A DNA stretch of 21,407 nucleotides. It comes from CALMEH01 sp964548225 (lineage in GTDB: Bacteria; Acidobacteriota; Blastocatellia; Pyrinomonadales; Pyrinomonadaceae). Location of the stretch: contig CAZJQP010000086.1 of NCBI GenBank assembly GCA_964548225.1, positions 1 through 21,407 on the forward strand, given 5' to 3'. This document shows positions 1-6,532 of the stretch, piece by piece. The position numbers and the translations under genes were made by a program. How positions within the stretch are numbered: the stretch's first letter is position 1; each line of letters begins with the position of its first letter. The notes beneath the pieces were generated by a model that saw only the letters and a list, made by a program, of their open reading frames with translations, made no database searches and was not told the origin of the DNA.

Positions 1-17
1 TTTAACCCTATTCGTGT

Positions 18-2621
18 ATGAATAATAACATAAAAACTACTGAAATTGAAAAAATCGCAACCAAAACTCCGTTGGAAATTGCAACCGAGTATTTTTTGAA
101 AGGCTGGCAGCCGATTCCAATACCCACTCGTTCAAAAAATCCGAACTTTCCTGGGTGGTCTGTTCAGCATACCAACGGTGGTCTTTCAACATACCACCCC
201 GAAAATGACCTTTCTCGGCGATTTTTTGGAAATAACAGTAAACCACAGAATATAGGGGTTTTACTGGGCGAACCTTCTAACTTTTTAGTGGATATTGACC
301 TAGACCAAAAATGGTCTGTTCAACTGACCCCCTATTTTTTACCCGAAACAAATGCCGTTTTTGGACGCAAAAGTAAGCGTCGAAGTCACTACCTTTATTA
401 CTGCCCGGAAGCCAAAACGGAAAAATTTCAATTCTCCGAAATGATAGTCGAACTTCGCTCAACGGGAATGCAAACGGTGTTCCCCGGTTCGATTCACGAA
501 AGCGGAGAGCCTGTAACGTGGGATGTATGCGGTGAACCTTCAAAGATTTCACTTGAGGAACTGCGTTCAGCCGTCGGCAAACTTGCCGCCGCGTCATTGC
601 TCGCCGAACTTTGGGTTGATACCAAAAGACACGATTTGAGTCTTTGTGTGAGTGGTGCTTTGCTAACCAACGGCTTTTCTCTTGAAGATACTTATTTGTT
701 CATCAAAGCAATTTGCACTGTCAGGAACGATGAGGAAACTTCAGATAGATTGAAAGCTGTTGACACAACCTACGAGCGAATTCAGGAAGAAAAAAATGTC
801 GTCGGATTTCCCCGTTTAGCTGAGCTAATTGGAGCAAAAGCAGTTAGTTTACTCCGTAAATGGTTAGATTTTACTACTGAGAAAAATGCGGAGATTGAGA
901 CAATTCATACCAGCGACGGACTCGAAAACTACCGATTGACGAATGAGGGATTGTTTTATCTTTTCTACGAAAGAACACGGGGCGGCAAAGTCAAAGAAGT
1001 CGAAACTTTTGTCTGTTCGCCTTTGAAAGTTATAGCCACCGGCAAAGATGCGGATGATGGTGAACGGACTCAAATAGTTGAATTTACCAATGACGACGGA
1101 CGGACGAAAAGAATCAACATTTCTTTACGGCATCTCATCACCGAGCCGCAGAGTATTTTAGGCGAACTGGTCGCTAATGGCTTAATTCTAAACTCACGCG
1201 AAAAGTTGAGATTAATTGATTATCTCATTTACTCAAAACCCGAAAAGCGTTTGACGCTCGTTTATAAAACAGGTTGGCAGGGAAAGGTGTTTGTGATGCC
1301 CAATAAGATTATTAGTGCCGCAGATGCCGAGCAATCTGATTTTCTTTTACACGGCACTCATTCAAAAATCAAAAAACTAAAATCACAAGGAACAGCTCAA
1401 GAATGGCGCGAAAATGTTGCCCGTTATTGTGTCGGAAATTCCCGACTGATTTTTGCGGTTAGCTGTGCTTTTGCTTCCGTTTTACTTCCATTATCAAATC
1501 AATTAGGCGGCGGTTTTCATCTGCGTGGTGAATCCAGCACGGGGAAAAGTTCCGCTCTAAAAGTTGCCGGAAGTGTTTTAGGGTGCAGTGGTGAAAACGG
1601 ATTTAACGAGACGTGGCGCGGCACTCAAAACGGGATTGAAGCCGTTGCCGCATATCACAATCACCTGCTTTTACCACTCGATGAAATCAAAGAAATCAAG
1701 CGCGTTGAAGATGTCGGGAAACTCATTTATATGCTCTCCAACGGCTTTGCTACTTCCCGAATGACGAAAGACATTACCGCACGAAAACGCGATGAATGGC
1801 TGTTGCTTTTTCTTTCCAGCGGTGAATTATCATTTCAAGATTTAACCCGTGAAACCAAAGAACAAACTTTTGGCGGTCAGGAAGCCAGATTTATAGATAT
1901 TTCCGCCGTTCCCGAAAACGCGCACGGTATTTTTGAAAATCTTCACGGATTCAGCAACGGCGCGGAATTCTCATCATATTTGAACCGGGCAAGCGTTACT
2001 TATTACGGCGCGGCAATTCGGGAGTTTATTCAATATGTCGCAGATAACTACGAGCCAGTAAAAGAAAAAATTGAGCTAGCCAAAGCGAATTTTTTTCAGT
2101 ATCACGTTGATCCAAATGCGAGCGGAGAAGTTTTCAGAGTTGCCGAAAAATTCGCATTGGTCGCAATGGGCGGATATTTAGCTTCAAAGATCGGATTGAC
2201 CGGATGGCAGTTGGATGAAGTGAAAACAGTGACAATCAATCTTTTTAACGAATGGTTAGACCGACGTGGTGGCATCGGAGCGTTTGACGTTTCGGAAGGC
2301 TGCCGAAAAATAATTGCCGCTATAGACAAGAGGGCGCATTCGGACTTCTATGACTTGGATGATGAACTTAAACCAAAGCCGCAGAACCGCCTCGGTTACA
2401 AACGGCGAAGTGACGATGGCGGAACAGAGTTTATTTTCACTTCTCCTCAATTTGCTGATTTGTGTAAAGGCTATAACCAGAAACGGATTTTATCCGAACT
2501 TGAGAATCTTAAGTTTTTGATCACCTATTCCGAGGGACGTTCAAAGCAATTGATGGTCACATTGCCGGACTTTAAGAACCGTCAGCGATGCTATGTTTTG
2601 ATGCTTGATAATGAAAATTAA
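18..2621 (+). CDS. Prim-Pol / DUF927 ATPase replication protein (867 aa)
   Basis: Probable replication protein of the mobile element: an archaeo-eukaryotic-type primase-polymerase fused to a helicase-like ATPase. The N-terminal third (about residues 15-185) carries the Prim-Pol acidic pair in VDIDLD (D92, D94) and an SxH-type motif in FPGSIHESG (S158, H160). A DUF927-like ATPase follows, with Walker A GESSTGKS at 504-511 and a Walker B-like LDE at D555-E556. The C-terminal part (about 700-867) is probably DNA-binding but is not recognised. The ATG is the first start after an in-frame TAA at 3-5; no good Shine-Dalgarno is seen. The gene sits directly upstream of an iteron-like repeat cluster, which fits a role in origin recognition or opening. 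Prim-Pol/DUF927 proteins are common in plasmids, phages and integrative elements. The fold assignment is fairly secure; the role at these repeats is inferred. Confidence 0.85.
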   Translation: MNNNIKTTEIEKIATKTPLEIATEYFLKGWQPIPIPTRSKNPNFPGWSVQHTNGGLSTYHPENDLSRRFFGNNSKPQNIGVLLGEPSNFLVDIDLDQKWSVQLTPYFLPETNAVFGRKSKRRSHYLYYCPEAKTEKFQFSEMIVELRSTGMQTVFPGSIHESGEPVTWDVCGEPSKISLEELRSAVGKLAAASLLAELWVDTKRHDLSLCVSGALLTNGFSLEDTYLFIKAICTVRNDEETSDRLKAVDTTYERIQEEKNVVGFPRLAELIGAKAVSLLRKWLDFTTEKNAEIETIHTSDGLENYRLTNEGLFYLFYERTRGGKVKEVETFVCSPLKVIATGKDADDGERTQIVEFTNDDGRTKRINISLRHLITEPQSILGELVANGLILNSREKLRLIDYLIYSKPEKRLTLVYKTGWQGKVFVMPNKIISAADAEQSDFLLHGTHSKIKKLKSQGTAQEWRENVARYCVGNSRLIFAVSCAFASVLLPLSNQLGGGFHLRGESSTGKSSALKVAGSVLGCSGENGFNETWRGTQNGIEAVAAYHNHLLLPLDEIKEIKRVEDVGKLIYMLSNGFATSRMTKDITARKRDEWLLLFLSSGELSFQDLTRETKEQTFGGQEARFIDISAVPENAHGIFENLHGFSNGAEFSSYLNRASVTYYGAAIREFIQYVADNYEPVKEKIELAKANFFQYHVDPNASGEVFRVAEKFALVAMGGYLASKIGLTGWQLDEVKTVTINLFNEWLDRRGGIGAFDVSEGCRKIIAAIDKRAHSDFYDLDDELKPKPQNRLGYKRRSDDGGTEFIFTSPQFADLCKGYNQKRILSELENLKFLITYSEGRSKQLMVTLPDFKNRQRCYVLMLDNEN

Positions 2622-2653
2622 TGAACGCGGCTTAAATTTACAATTTTTCATCT

Positions 2654-2909
2654 GTGCAACGATTTATGAAGCTTTTACTGCACTTCTGACAAAAAAATGA
2701 AAAAAAGTTGCACAGTTGCACAGAAAGTATCGTTTTTCAATAAACATCGGGCTTTCACGAAAAATTTTTGTTGCACGCTTGTTGAACGCGAGTTGCACGG
2801 TATTGCACGCTTGTTGCACAGTTGCACAGGAAGTTGCACAGGAAATCGTAAAATTGGTGTTGAAATAATTAGACTTATGGAAAAGCGTGCAACTGTGCAA
2901 CTTGTGCAA
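2654..2909. repeat. Iteron-like cluster of TTGCAC / GTGCAA sites (candidate oriV or oriT)
   Basis: Twelve exact hexamers occur in about 256 bp. TTGCAC starts at 2708, 2716, 2771, 2793, 2803, 2814, 2822 and 2834. The inverse GTGCAA starts at 2654, 2887, 2895 and 2904. A one-base variant, TTGAAC, is at about 2782. The longer core is GTTGCACAG; it is paired at 8-bp spacing at 2707-2723 and 2813-2829. The forward block faces the inverted trio at 2887-2909. This density between a replication protein and mobilization genes is typical of iteron origins or relaxosome sites. A 79-codon open frame across it (2697-2936) is repeat-driven and is not called. Confidence 0.7.
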
Positions 2910-2952
2910 CAAAATTATATGAACTATAGGAAATAGCGTTTAAGGCTGTTGC

Positions 2953-3100
2953 TTGAATGAAACAAGAATCGAATAGCAGGAAGTTTAATCTCAAATAGAT
3001 TGATTGAAACAAAAATCGAATGACTAAGCAGTTTTTTTGCAAGAAAATTGACTGAAAAATATAGAAGGCAAGCAGGATTTTGTGAAGCACAAAATTGAAG
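2953..3100 (+). repeat. Degenerate 47-48 bp direct repeats upstream of mobC-like gene
   Basis: A 22-bp block starting TTGAATGAAACAAGAATCG at 2953-2974 recurs at 3000-3021 with two mismatches. A weaker copy, TTGACTGAAAAAT, begins at 3048, and a further TTGAAG begins at 3095. The starts are therefore 47, 48 and 47 bp apart. AGCAG follows the block in the first three units (about 2975, 3027 and 3071). This looks like a decayed tandem array. Its place just before the MobC/relaxase pair makes oriT a reasonable guess, but no nic site can be assigned. Confidence 0.5.
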
Positions 3101-3152
3101 TTCTTTCGCTTCGCTCACTCACCTGCTCAGCGCGATTGAAAATAGAAATCTA

Positions 3153-3506
3153 ATGAAAAATGACAATAGCAATAAACTCGGACGACCAAAATTGGGCAGT
3201 GCGAAACGTCGTTATCGGATTGCCGCCAGCTTTACACTTGAAGAGCGAAACCAAATTTTGGAAATAGCCGAATGGTGTCAACTTTCGCCCGCTGAAGTTC
3301 TGCATCGTGCGGCATTGCTGCTCAAAGTAAAACCGCCGATGCCGAAAATTGATTTGGAAGCCATTAGGGTAATAAACGAAATCAGCAAGAATTTTAATTT
3401 GCTCCTAAAAGAAATTGAAGCCAATCACACGATAGATACTAAGGTGATTGACGCTTATTTCAGGATTTTAGCCGGGCTTAAATTAGTGATTATGGAGAAG
3501 CAGTAA
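3153..3506 (+). CDS. MobC-like relaxosome accessory protein (ribbon-helix-helix, 117 aa)
   Basis: Small basic protein that probably binds oriT and helps the relaxase nick it. The N-terminus is rich in K and R. It is followed by a ribbon-helix-helix-like stretch, RYRIAASFTLEERNQILEIA (about residues 21-40), then a helical segment with SPAEVLHRAALLL. The C-terminal half has the INEISKNFNLLLKEIE pattern (about 75-90) seen in MobC-family mobilization proteins. Its TAA (3504-3506) directly abuts the ATG of the relaxase at 3507, so the two are translationally linked in one operon. The upstream Shine-Dalgarno is weak. Family assignment rests on motif pattern and position; repression of its own operon, as known for other such proteins, is possible but not shown. 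Confidence 0.75.
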   Translation: MKNDNSNKLGRPKLGSAKRRYRIAASFTLEERNQILEIAEWCQLSPAEVLHRAALLLKVKPPMPKIDLEAIRVINEISKNFNLLLKEIEANHTIDTKVIDAYFRILAGLKLVIMEKQ

Positions 3507-4772
3507 ATGGCAATCGCAAAAGTCGGCAGCACGGGAAGTTCAGCCGGAGCAATTAACTATGTTCTGAGCGAGAACAAAGAAGCGACTAAGCAGCCGGAAA
3601 TCCTAGCCGGAAGTTTCGGCACGATGGCGGAGATAAAACAGGAATTTGAGGCGTATAACAAACTAAATTCCCGCGTCAAAAATCAGGCAGCGCACATCTC
3701 GGTTTCTCTGTCGCCGGGCGAAAAACTCAAAGCGGGAAAGAAAATCGAATTTGCCGAGAAACTGCTGGAAAAACTCGACTTCAAAAATGTGCCTTATCTG
3801 GTAGTTGAGCATTTTGACAAAGACTACGAGCATTTTCACATCATCGCGGGCAGAATCCGCGACGACGGCACAACGGTCAAAGAATGGGAAATCGCCGACC
3901 GTGCGATTAACGCCACCAAACATTTAGAGAAAGAGTTCGGATTAAAGCAAGTCGAATATATAAAGTCCGGCGACCGCAGAATAAAAAGCAGCGAATACAA
4001 GCAAATGGAACGCACCGACGAATTATCAGTTATGGCAGAGGCAAAACTCGTCATTGACGAAGTTTTGAAGTCGCGTCCACACACCAGAAAGTTTGTCGAA
4101 AGCCTTCAGAAAGCAGGCTTTGAGGTTCGTCCGAACATTTCTGAGACGACCGGCAGAATGAACGGCTTCAGCTTCAAAAAGGACGAGATTAAATTCAAAT
4201 CTTCATCAATCGCTAAAAATTATTCGTGGAAAAATCTGCAAAAGAACGGATTGGATTATGACCAATTGCTTGATGCGGAATATCTAAAAGGAGTCAAAAA
4301 TGAATTTACCCAAAAACTTAACCTTGAAAGCCGAGGAAATCGAGGAGCTGAAACGGCAAAATCAATTATTGAAAGAACAAAATCAGGAACTGCAAAATCA
4401 GAATTATCTACTGGCGAAACAAATCGAACAAAAGTGGAGTCAGATCGAAGTCAAACTGTTGGATTACAACATAATGATTCACAAATTAAACTTGGCGAAA
4501 CTGTTTTCGTTCCATCTGTTCTGGACTCTTCAAAACAGCCTGCTCAAACAAAAATATCTGACCGAGCCGTTTCTGAACCTGGACATCGAGGCAAATCTCT
4601 CGGCTCAGAAAGAAACTCAAAAGATAATTCAGGATTTGAAAAAGCAGCGCAAAACGAATTAATCCAAATCGAAGTAGGTTTTTCCGAGCCGAAATTGAAT
4701 CCCGCGCCTGAACGGGAAAAGAAAGAATCTCGTTTTCATGAAAAAGATCATTCATTGGGAAGAAGCAGATAA
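3507..4772 (+). CDS. MobA/VirD2-type (MOBP) relaxase (421 aa)
   Basis: Mobilization nuclease that would nick oriT, become covalently attached to the 5' end and lead single-stranded DNA into a recipient. Motif I is near the N-terminus in GAINYVL, with Y18 the likely catalytic tyrosine. Motif III is EHFDKDYEHFH (101-111), giving the metal-binding histidines H102, H109 and H111 with D104 in the HxDx4HxH pattern. The catalytic domain ends at about residue 200. The tail from about 260 on is rich in S, T, K and E and looks disordered; a second reading frame lies inside it (4300-4662). No type IV secretion or coupling protein is in the window, so the element probably relies on a helper. The protein is somewhat short for the family but looks intact. 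Confidence 0.88.
   Translation: MAIAKVGSTGSSAGAINYVLSENKEATKQPEILAGSFGTMAEIKQEFEAYNKLNSRVKNQAAHISVSLSPGEKLKAGKKIEFAEKLLEKLDFKNVPYLVVEHFDKDYEHFHIIAGRIRDDGTTVKEWEIADRAINATKHLEKEFGLKQVEYIKSGDRRIKSSEYKQMERTDELSVMAEAKLVIDEVLKSRPHTRKFVESLQKAGFEVRPNISETTGRMNGFSFKKDEIKFKSSSIAKNYSWKNLQKNGLDYDQLLDAEYLKGVKNEFTQKLNLESRGNRGAETAKSIIERTKSGTAKSELSTGETNRTKVESDRSQTVGLQHNDSQIKLGETVFVPSVLDSSKQPAQTKISDRAVSEPGHRGKSLGSERNSKDNSGFEKAAQNELIQIEVGFSEPKLNPAPEREKKESRFHEKDHSLGRSR
4287..4293 (+). promoter_or_regulatory. Strong Shine-Dalgarno inside the relaxase gene
   Basis: AAAGGAG lies six bases before the ATG at 4300. It is among the best ribosome binding sites in the window, yet it sits within the relaxase coding sequence in a different frame. 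It supports translation of the nested reading frame. Confidence 0.55.
4300..4662 (+). CDS. Nested coiled-coil protein, MobB-like by position (120 aa)
   Basis: This frame lies wholly inside the relaxase gene, shifted +1 relative to it. It starts with an ATG behind a strong AAAGGAG site and ends at TAA 4660-4662. Residues about 10-60 are a clear coiled coil with repeated EELKRQNQLLKEQNQELQ-type heptads. A hydrophobic stretch follows (KLFSFHLFWTLQNSLL, about 66-81), then a basic end. Plasmids such as ColE1 and RSF1010 encode MobB-type accessory proteins from frames overlapping mobA, so an accessory mobilization protein is a good hypothesis. The relaxase frame over this stretch is low-complexity and polar, as expected where a second frame constrains it. 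I see no direct sequence similarity to a named MobB; expression is inferred. Confidence 0.5.
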   Translation: MNLPKNLTLKAEEIEELKRQNQLLKEQNQELQNQNYLLAKQIEQKWSQIEVKLLDYNIMIHKLNLAKLFSFHLFWTLQNSLLKQKYLTEPFLNLDIEANLSAQKETQKIIQDLKKQRKTN

Positions 4773-4781
4773 AACTTTCTT

Positions 4782-4807
4782 AGTATTTTTCACTGAGAAA
4801 AAATACT
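4782..4807. other. AT-rich hairpin after the relaxase gene
   Basis: AGTATTTTT (4782-4790) pairs perfectly with AAAAATACT (4799-4807) across an 8-base loop. It lies just past the relaxase stop. The stem is AT-rich and is not followed by a T-run, so it is a poor intrinsic terminator; it may be an RNA stem or a protein site. Confidence 0.4.
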
Positions 4808-4820
4808 GTGAGGTGGTTTA

Positions 4821-4934
4821 ATGAATAGATTTTACTATGAGGTTTATTTTAATGCTGATTTCAATACTATTAGTATGACTACTCGCAGAAAAATAAACTT
4901 ATGTTTTGTAGTAATAGCATCAGGATTAACCTGA
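4821..4934 (+). CDS. Possible 37-aa small protein
   Basis: An ATG preceded by AGGTGG with four bases between opens a 37-codon frame ending at TGA 4932-4934. The peptide begins MNRFYYEVYFNADFN and ends with a mildly hydrophobic KINLCFVVIASGLT. No family is recognised. The only support is the ribosome binding site and position, and the frame runs into a large palindrome, so it may be chance. Confidence 0.2.
   Translation: MNRFYYEVYFNADFNTISMTTRRKINLCFVVIASGLT
4864..4876. repeat. 13-bp palindrome
   Basis: ATACTA and TAGTAT flank a single T, a perfect short palindrome in the spacer between the relaxase and the lone abiEi-like gene. It lies close to two larger inverted repeats. Confidence 0.35.
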
Positions 4935-4955
4935 TTATTCGACTATGAAACATAA
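4899..4955. repeat. 57-bp imperfect palindrome
   Basis: The outer arms TTATGTTT (4899-4906) and AAACATAA (4948-4955) match perfectly. The inner arms ATCAGG (4919-4924) and CCTGAT (4930-4935) flank the loop ATTAA. The middle pairs partially (TAGT/ACTA and AATA/TATT with offsets). It could fold as a cruciform or long RNA stem. Its position at the junction between mobilization genes and cargo would suit a recombination or insertion site, but it lacks the RYYYAAC/GTTRRRY ends of integron attC sites. Confidence 0.55.
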
Positions 4956-4965
4956 ATTTTTGTTG

Positions 4966-5001
4966 ATAAACTGATGTATTTCAACTCCATTAGTTTATAA
5001 T
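4966..5001 (+). promoter_or_regulatory. Candidate promoter/operator of the lone abiEi-like gene
   Basis: A perfect TATAAT lies at 4996-5001, about 20 bp before the GTG start. No convincing -35 is seen; TTGATA at 4963-4968 is too far away (27 bp). ATAAACT (4966-4972) and AGTTTAT (4992-4998) form an inverted repeat overlapping the -10, which would suit autoregulation. The transcript leader would be very short. Confidence 0.35.
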
Positions 5002-5022
5002 CAGAGTGAATTTAAGACTGTT

Positions 5023-5625
5023 GTGAGTTTATCAGAAAAAATAATTGAGATTGCCGAAGAAAAAAAGTTAATCAAGCCGAAAGATTTAGTTGCGGAGAAG
5101 ATCCCGACTGTTTATTTGAGTCGTTTGGTAAAACAAGGAAAACTTTTGCAGGTTGCGTATGGGCTTTACGCATTGCCAGACACGAAGTTTGATGAAAATC
5201 AAAGTTTGCTTGAAGTTCAAAATCTTGTGCCGAAAGGAGTTTTTTGTCTTTTGACGGCTTTACAATTTCACAATTTAACAACTCAAAATCCGTTTCAAGT
5301 TTGGCTCGCAGTCGAGCGCAAGGCGGCGATTCCGCGTATCCGTTCAGTTCAAAACCGAATTTTTCGAATGAGCGGCGAAATGTTCAGTGCCGGAATTGAA
5401 AAACACCTGGTTGAAGGCGGAACTATTCGGGTTTACTCACCTGTGAAAACGGTTGCAGATTGTTTCAAATACCGCAATAAAATCGGTCTGGATGTGGCTA
5501 TGGAAGCGTTGAAAGATGCGTGGCGAAAGAGATTAATTACGATGGATGATTTATGGCATTTTGCCAAAATTAACCGCGTTTCAAATGTGATGATACCGTA
5601 TCTCCAAATGCTTGTTAGTGATTAA
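5023..5625 (+). CDS. AbiEi-type (type IV) antitoxin-like protein, without adjacent toxin (200 aa)
   Basis: Winged-helix protein of the AbiEi antitoxin family. Residues about 3-52 form the winged helix, with the family-typical VAYGLYALP (about 44-52). The remainder (ENQSLLEVQNLVPKGVFCLL onward) matches the AbiEi C-terminal domain pattern, including VYSPVKTVADCFKYRNKIG. Family members repress their own promoter and counteract a nucleotidyltransferase toxin. The start is GTG; no Shine-Dalgarno is evident. Normally abiEii would follow on the same strand, but here the next gene is convergent and already has its own antitoxin. It may therefore be an orphan regulator or may act against the neighbouring toxin in trans. 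Family call is good; partner is unknown. Confidence 0.8.
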   Translation: MSLSEKIIEIAEEKKLIKPKDLVAEKIPTVYLSRLVKQGKLLQVAYGLYALPDTKFDENQSLLEVQNLVPKGVFCLLTALQFHNLTTQNPFQVWLAVERKAAIPRIRSVQNRIFRMSGEMFSAGIEKHLVEGGTIRVYSPVKTVADCFKYRNKIGLDVAMEALKDAWRKRLITMDDLWHFAKINRVSNVMIPYLQMLVSD

Positions 5626-5629
5626 TGAG

Positions 5630-5673
5630 AATAGGACAGGTTTATTAGGCAAGTAATTTATCCTGTTATTTTT
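5630..5673 (+). terminator. Weak candidate terminator between convergent genes
   Basis: ACAGG (5636-5640) pairs with CCTGT (5662-5666), with outer AATA/TATT pairing and interior mismatches. A short T-run follows (TTATTTTTC, to 5673). The right arm overlaps the last codon of the convergent minus-strand toxin gene. Confidence 0.3.
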
Positions 5674-6532
5674 CAATGACTTCAAAGATGCCCCGTCTTA
5701 ATTCCTGAAACATCTCGATAACTTCGGTTAAGTTATCGCCAAAACGGTTTTCACGATAACTCACAATTTCAGAAATTCTTGTCAATCCGCTATTTTCGCC
5801 TTCAGACAAATACTTCAGAACGATTTTTTTTGTTTGGTCGTTAAGAATTTTCGCCAAGTCTCTGCCCAGCAATCTGGCTCCGACTGTTCTGAAATTGAAA
5901 TTTTCATCAGTTAATAAATCTCTGTCCTGATAAAGCCGGTCTTCGTTGCCTGCGTCCAGATATTTTGTCATAACATACCAGATGTCCTGTAAATCCGCCT
6001 GCCGCTCAAATGGTCGGTCATCGTAGGCGACGAACTTCAGCATAACTAATCCGGGAAGTGAAACAAGGCGGATTTCCGAATTATCGCCAATTTTTATTTT
6101 GAGACAATTTTGATAGGCTTCGGCAAAACCCTTTGTATTCATTTCAAATTCGGTTGGCGGAAAGGTAACAGTTCCAACCGGCGATTCAATGCCGCCGTAT
6201 GGAACAAGATCAATTTTCATTTCATTGATTCCGCGTCCCTGCCAGAGCCGCTGCTCCATTTTGCTGTCAGCTCTGAATTTTCCGGTCGAAATCAGGGCGG
6301 ACTTGAGTTTTTCGTATTGCTCCCAGCTTTCTACGGCAACGCCGAAATCAATGTCGTCGGTTGCCCGCCGGATACCTGCTTGATAAACATATTCGAGAAT
6401 GAGGTCGCGGGCTGTCGCACCGACGATAAAAGCGGGAATCTGCAAATCATCGGCAACCGCTGTGACCAGAGTTAAAGTTTCCAAAATAATTTCAGGAATC
6501 TCTTTCTGCAATATCAGCAAGGTATCGCTCAT
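5666..6532 (-). CDS. AbiEii-like nucleotidyltransferase toxin (288 aa)
   Basis: Predicted nucleotidyltransferase of the AbiEii/AbiGii superfamily, the toxin half of a type IV toxin-antitoxin or abortive-infection pair. GATARD (38-43) is a nucleotide-binding type motif. The catalytic acids are likely D60 and D62 in TDDIDFGV and D108 in MKIDLVPYGG. A helical C-terminal half follows. Its ATG at 6530-6532 lies within the 3' end of the upstream antitoxin gene, a 41-bp overlap in another frame, so translation is probably coupled. Relatives characterised in other bacteria transfer nucleotides to targets such as tRNA acceptor ends or bind GTP; the target here cannot be read from sequence. The protein looks complete, with intact active-site residues. 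Confidence 0.8.
   Translation of the reverse strand: MSDTLLILQKEIPEIILETLTLVTAVADDLQIPAFIVGATARDLILEYVYQAGIRRATDDIDFGVAVESWEQYEKLKSALISTGKFRADSKMEQRLWQGRGINEMKIDLVPYGGIESPVGTVTFPPTEFEMNTKGFAEAYQNCLKIKIGDNSEIRLVSLPGLVMLKFVAYDDRPFERQADLQDIWYVMTKYLDAGNEDRLYQDRDLLTDENFNFRTVGARLLGRDLAKILNDQTKKIVLKYLSEGENSGLTRISEIVSYRENRFGDNLTEVIEMFQELRRGIFEVIEK

Noticed and set aside
2697..2936. 79-codon open frame over the TTGCAC cluster
   Set aside because: The peptide is produced by the repeats (recurring HSCTG/SCTG and similar), has no ribosome binding site and no recognisable domain; the DNA is better explained as a repeat region.
2654..3021. CRISPR array
   Set aside because: Repeats are 6-9 bp or 22 bp with irregular or decayed copies and no unique spacers of constant length; no cas genes other than a Cas4-like domain inside a helicase fusion.
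4782..4807. Intrinsic terminator of the mob operon
   Set aside because: The stem is almost all A-T and there is no downstream T-run, so termination is doubtful; kept only as a hairpin.
4899..4955. Integron attC site
   Set aside because: The palindrome lacks the conserved RYYYAAC and GTTRRRY ends and there is no integrase or cassette array nearby.
6110..6475. 121-codon plus-strand frame opposite the AbiEii-like gene
   Set aside because: Antisense to a gene with clear active-site motifs; peptide composition is unlike a real protein and no ribosome site was seen.
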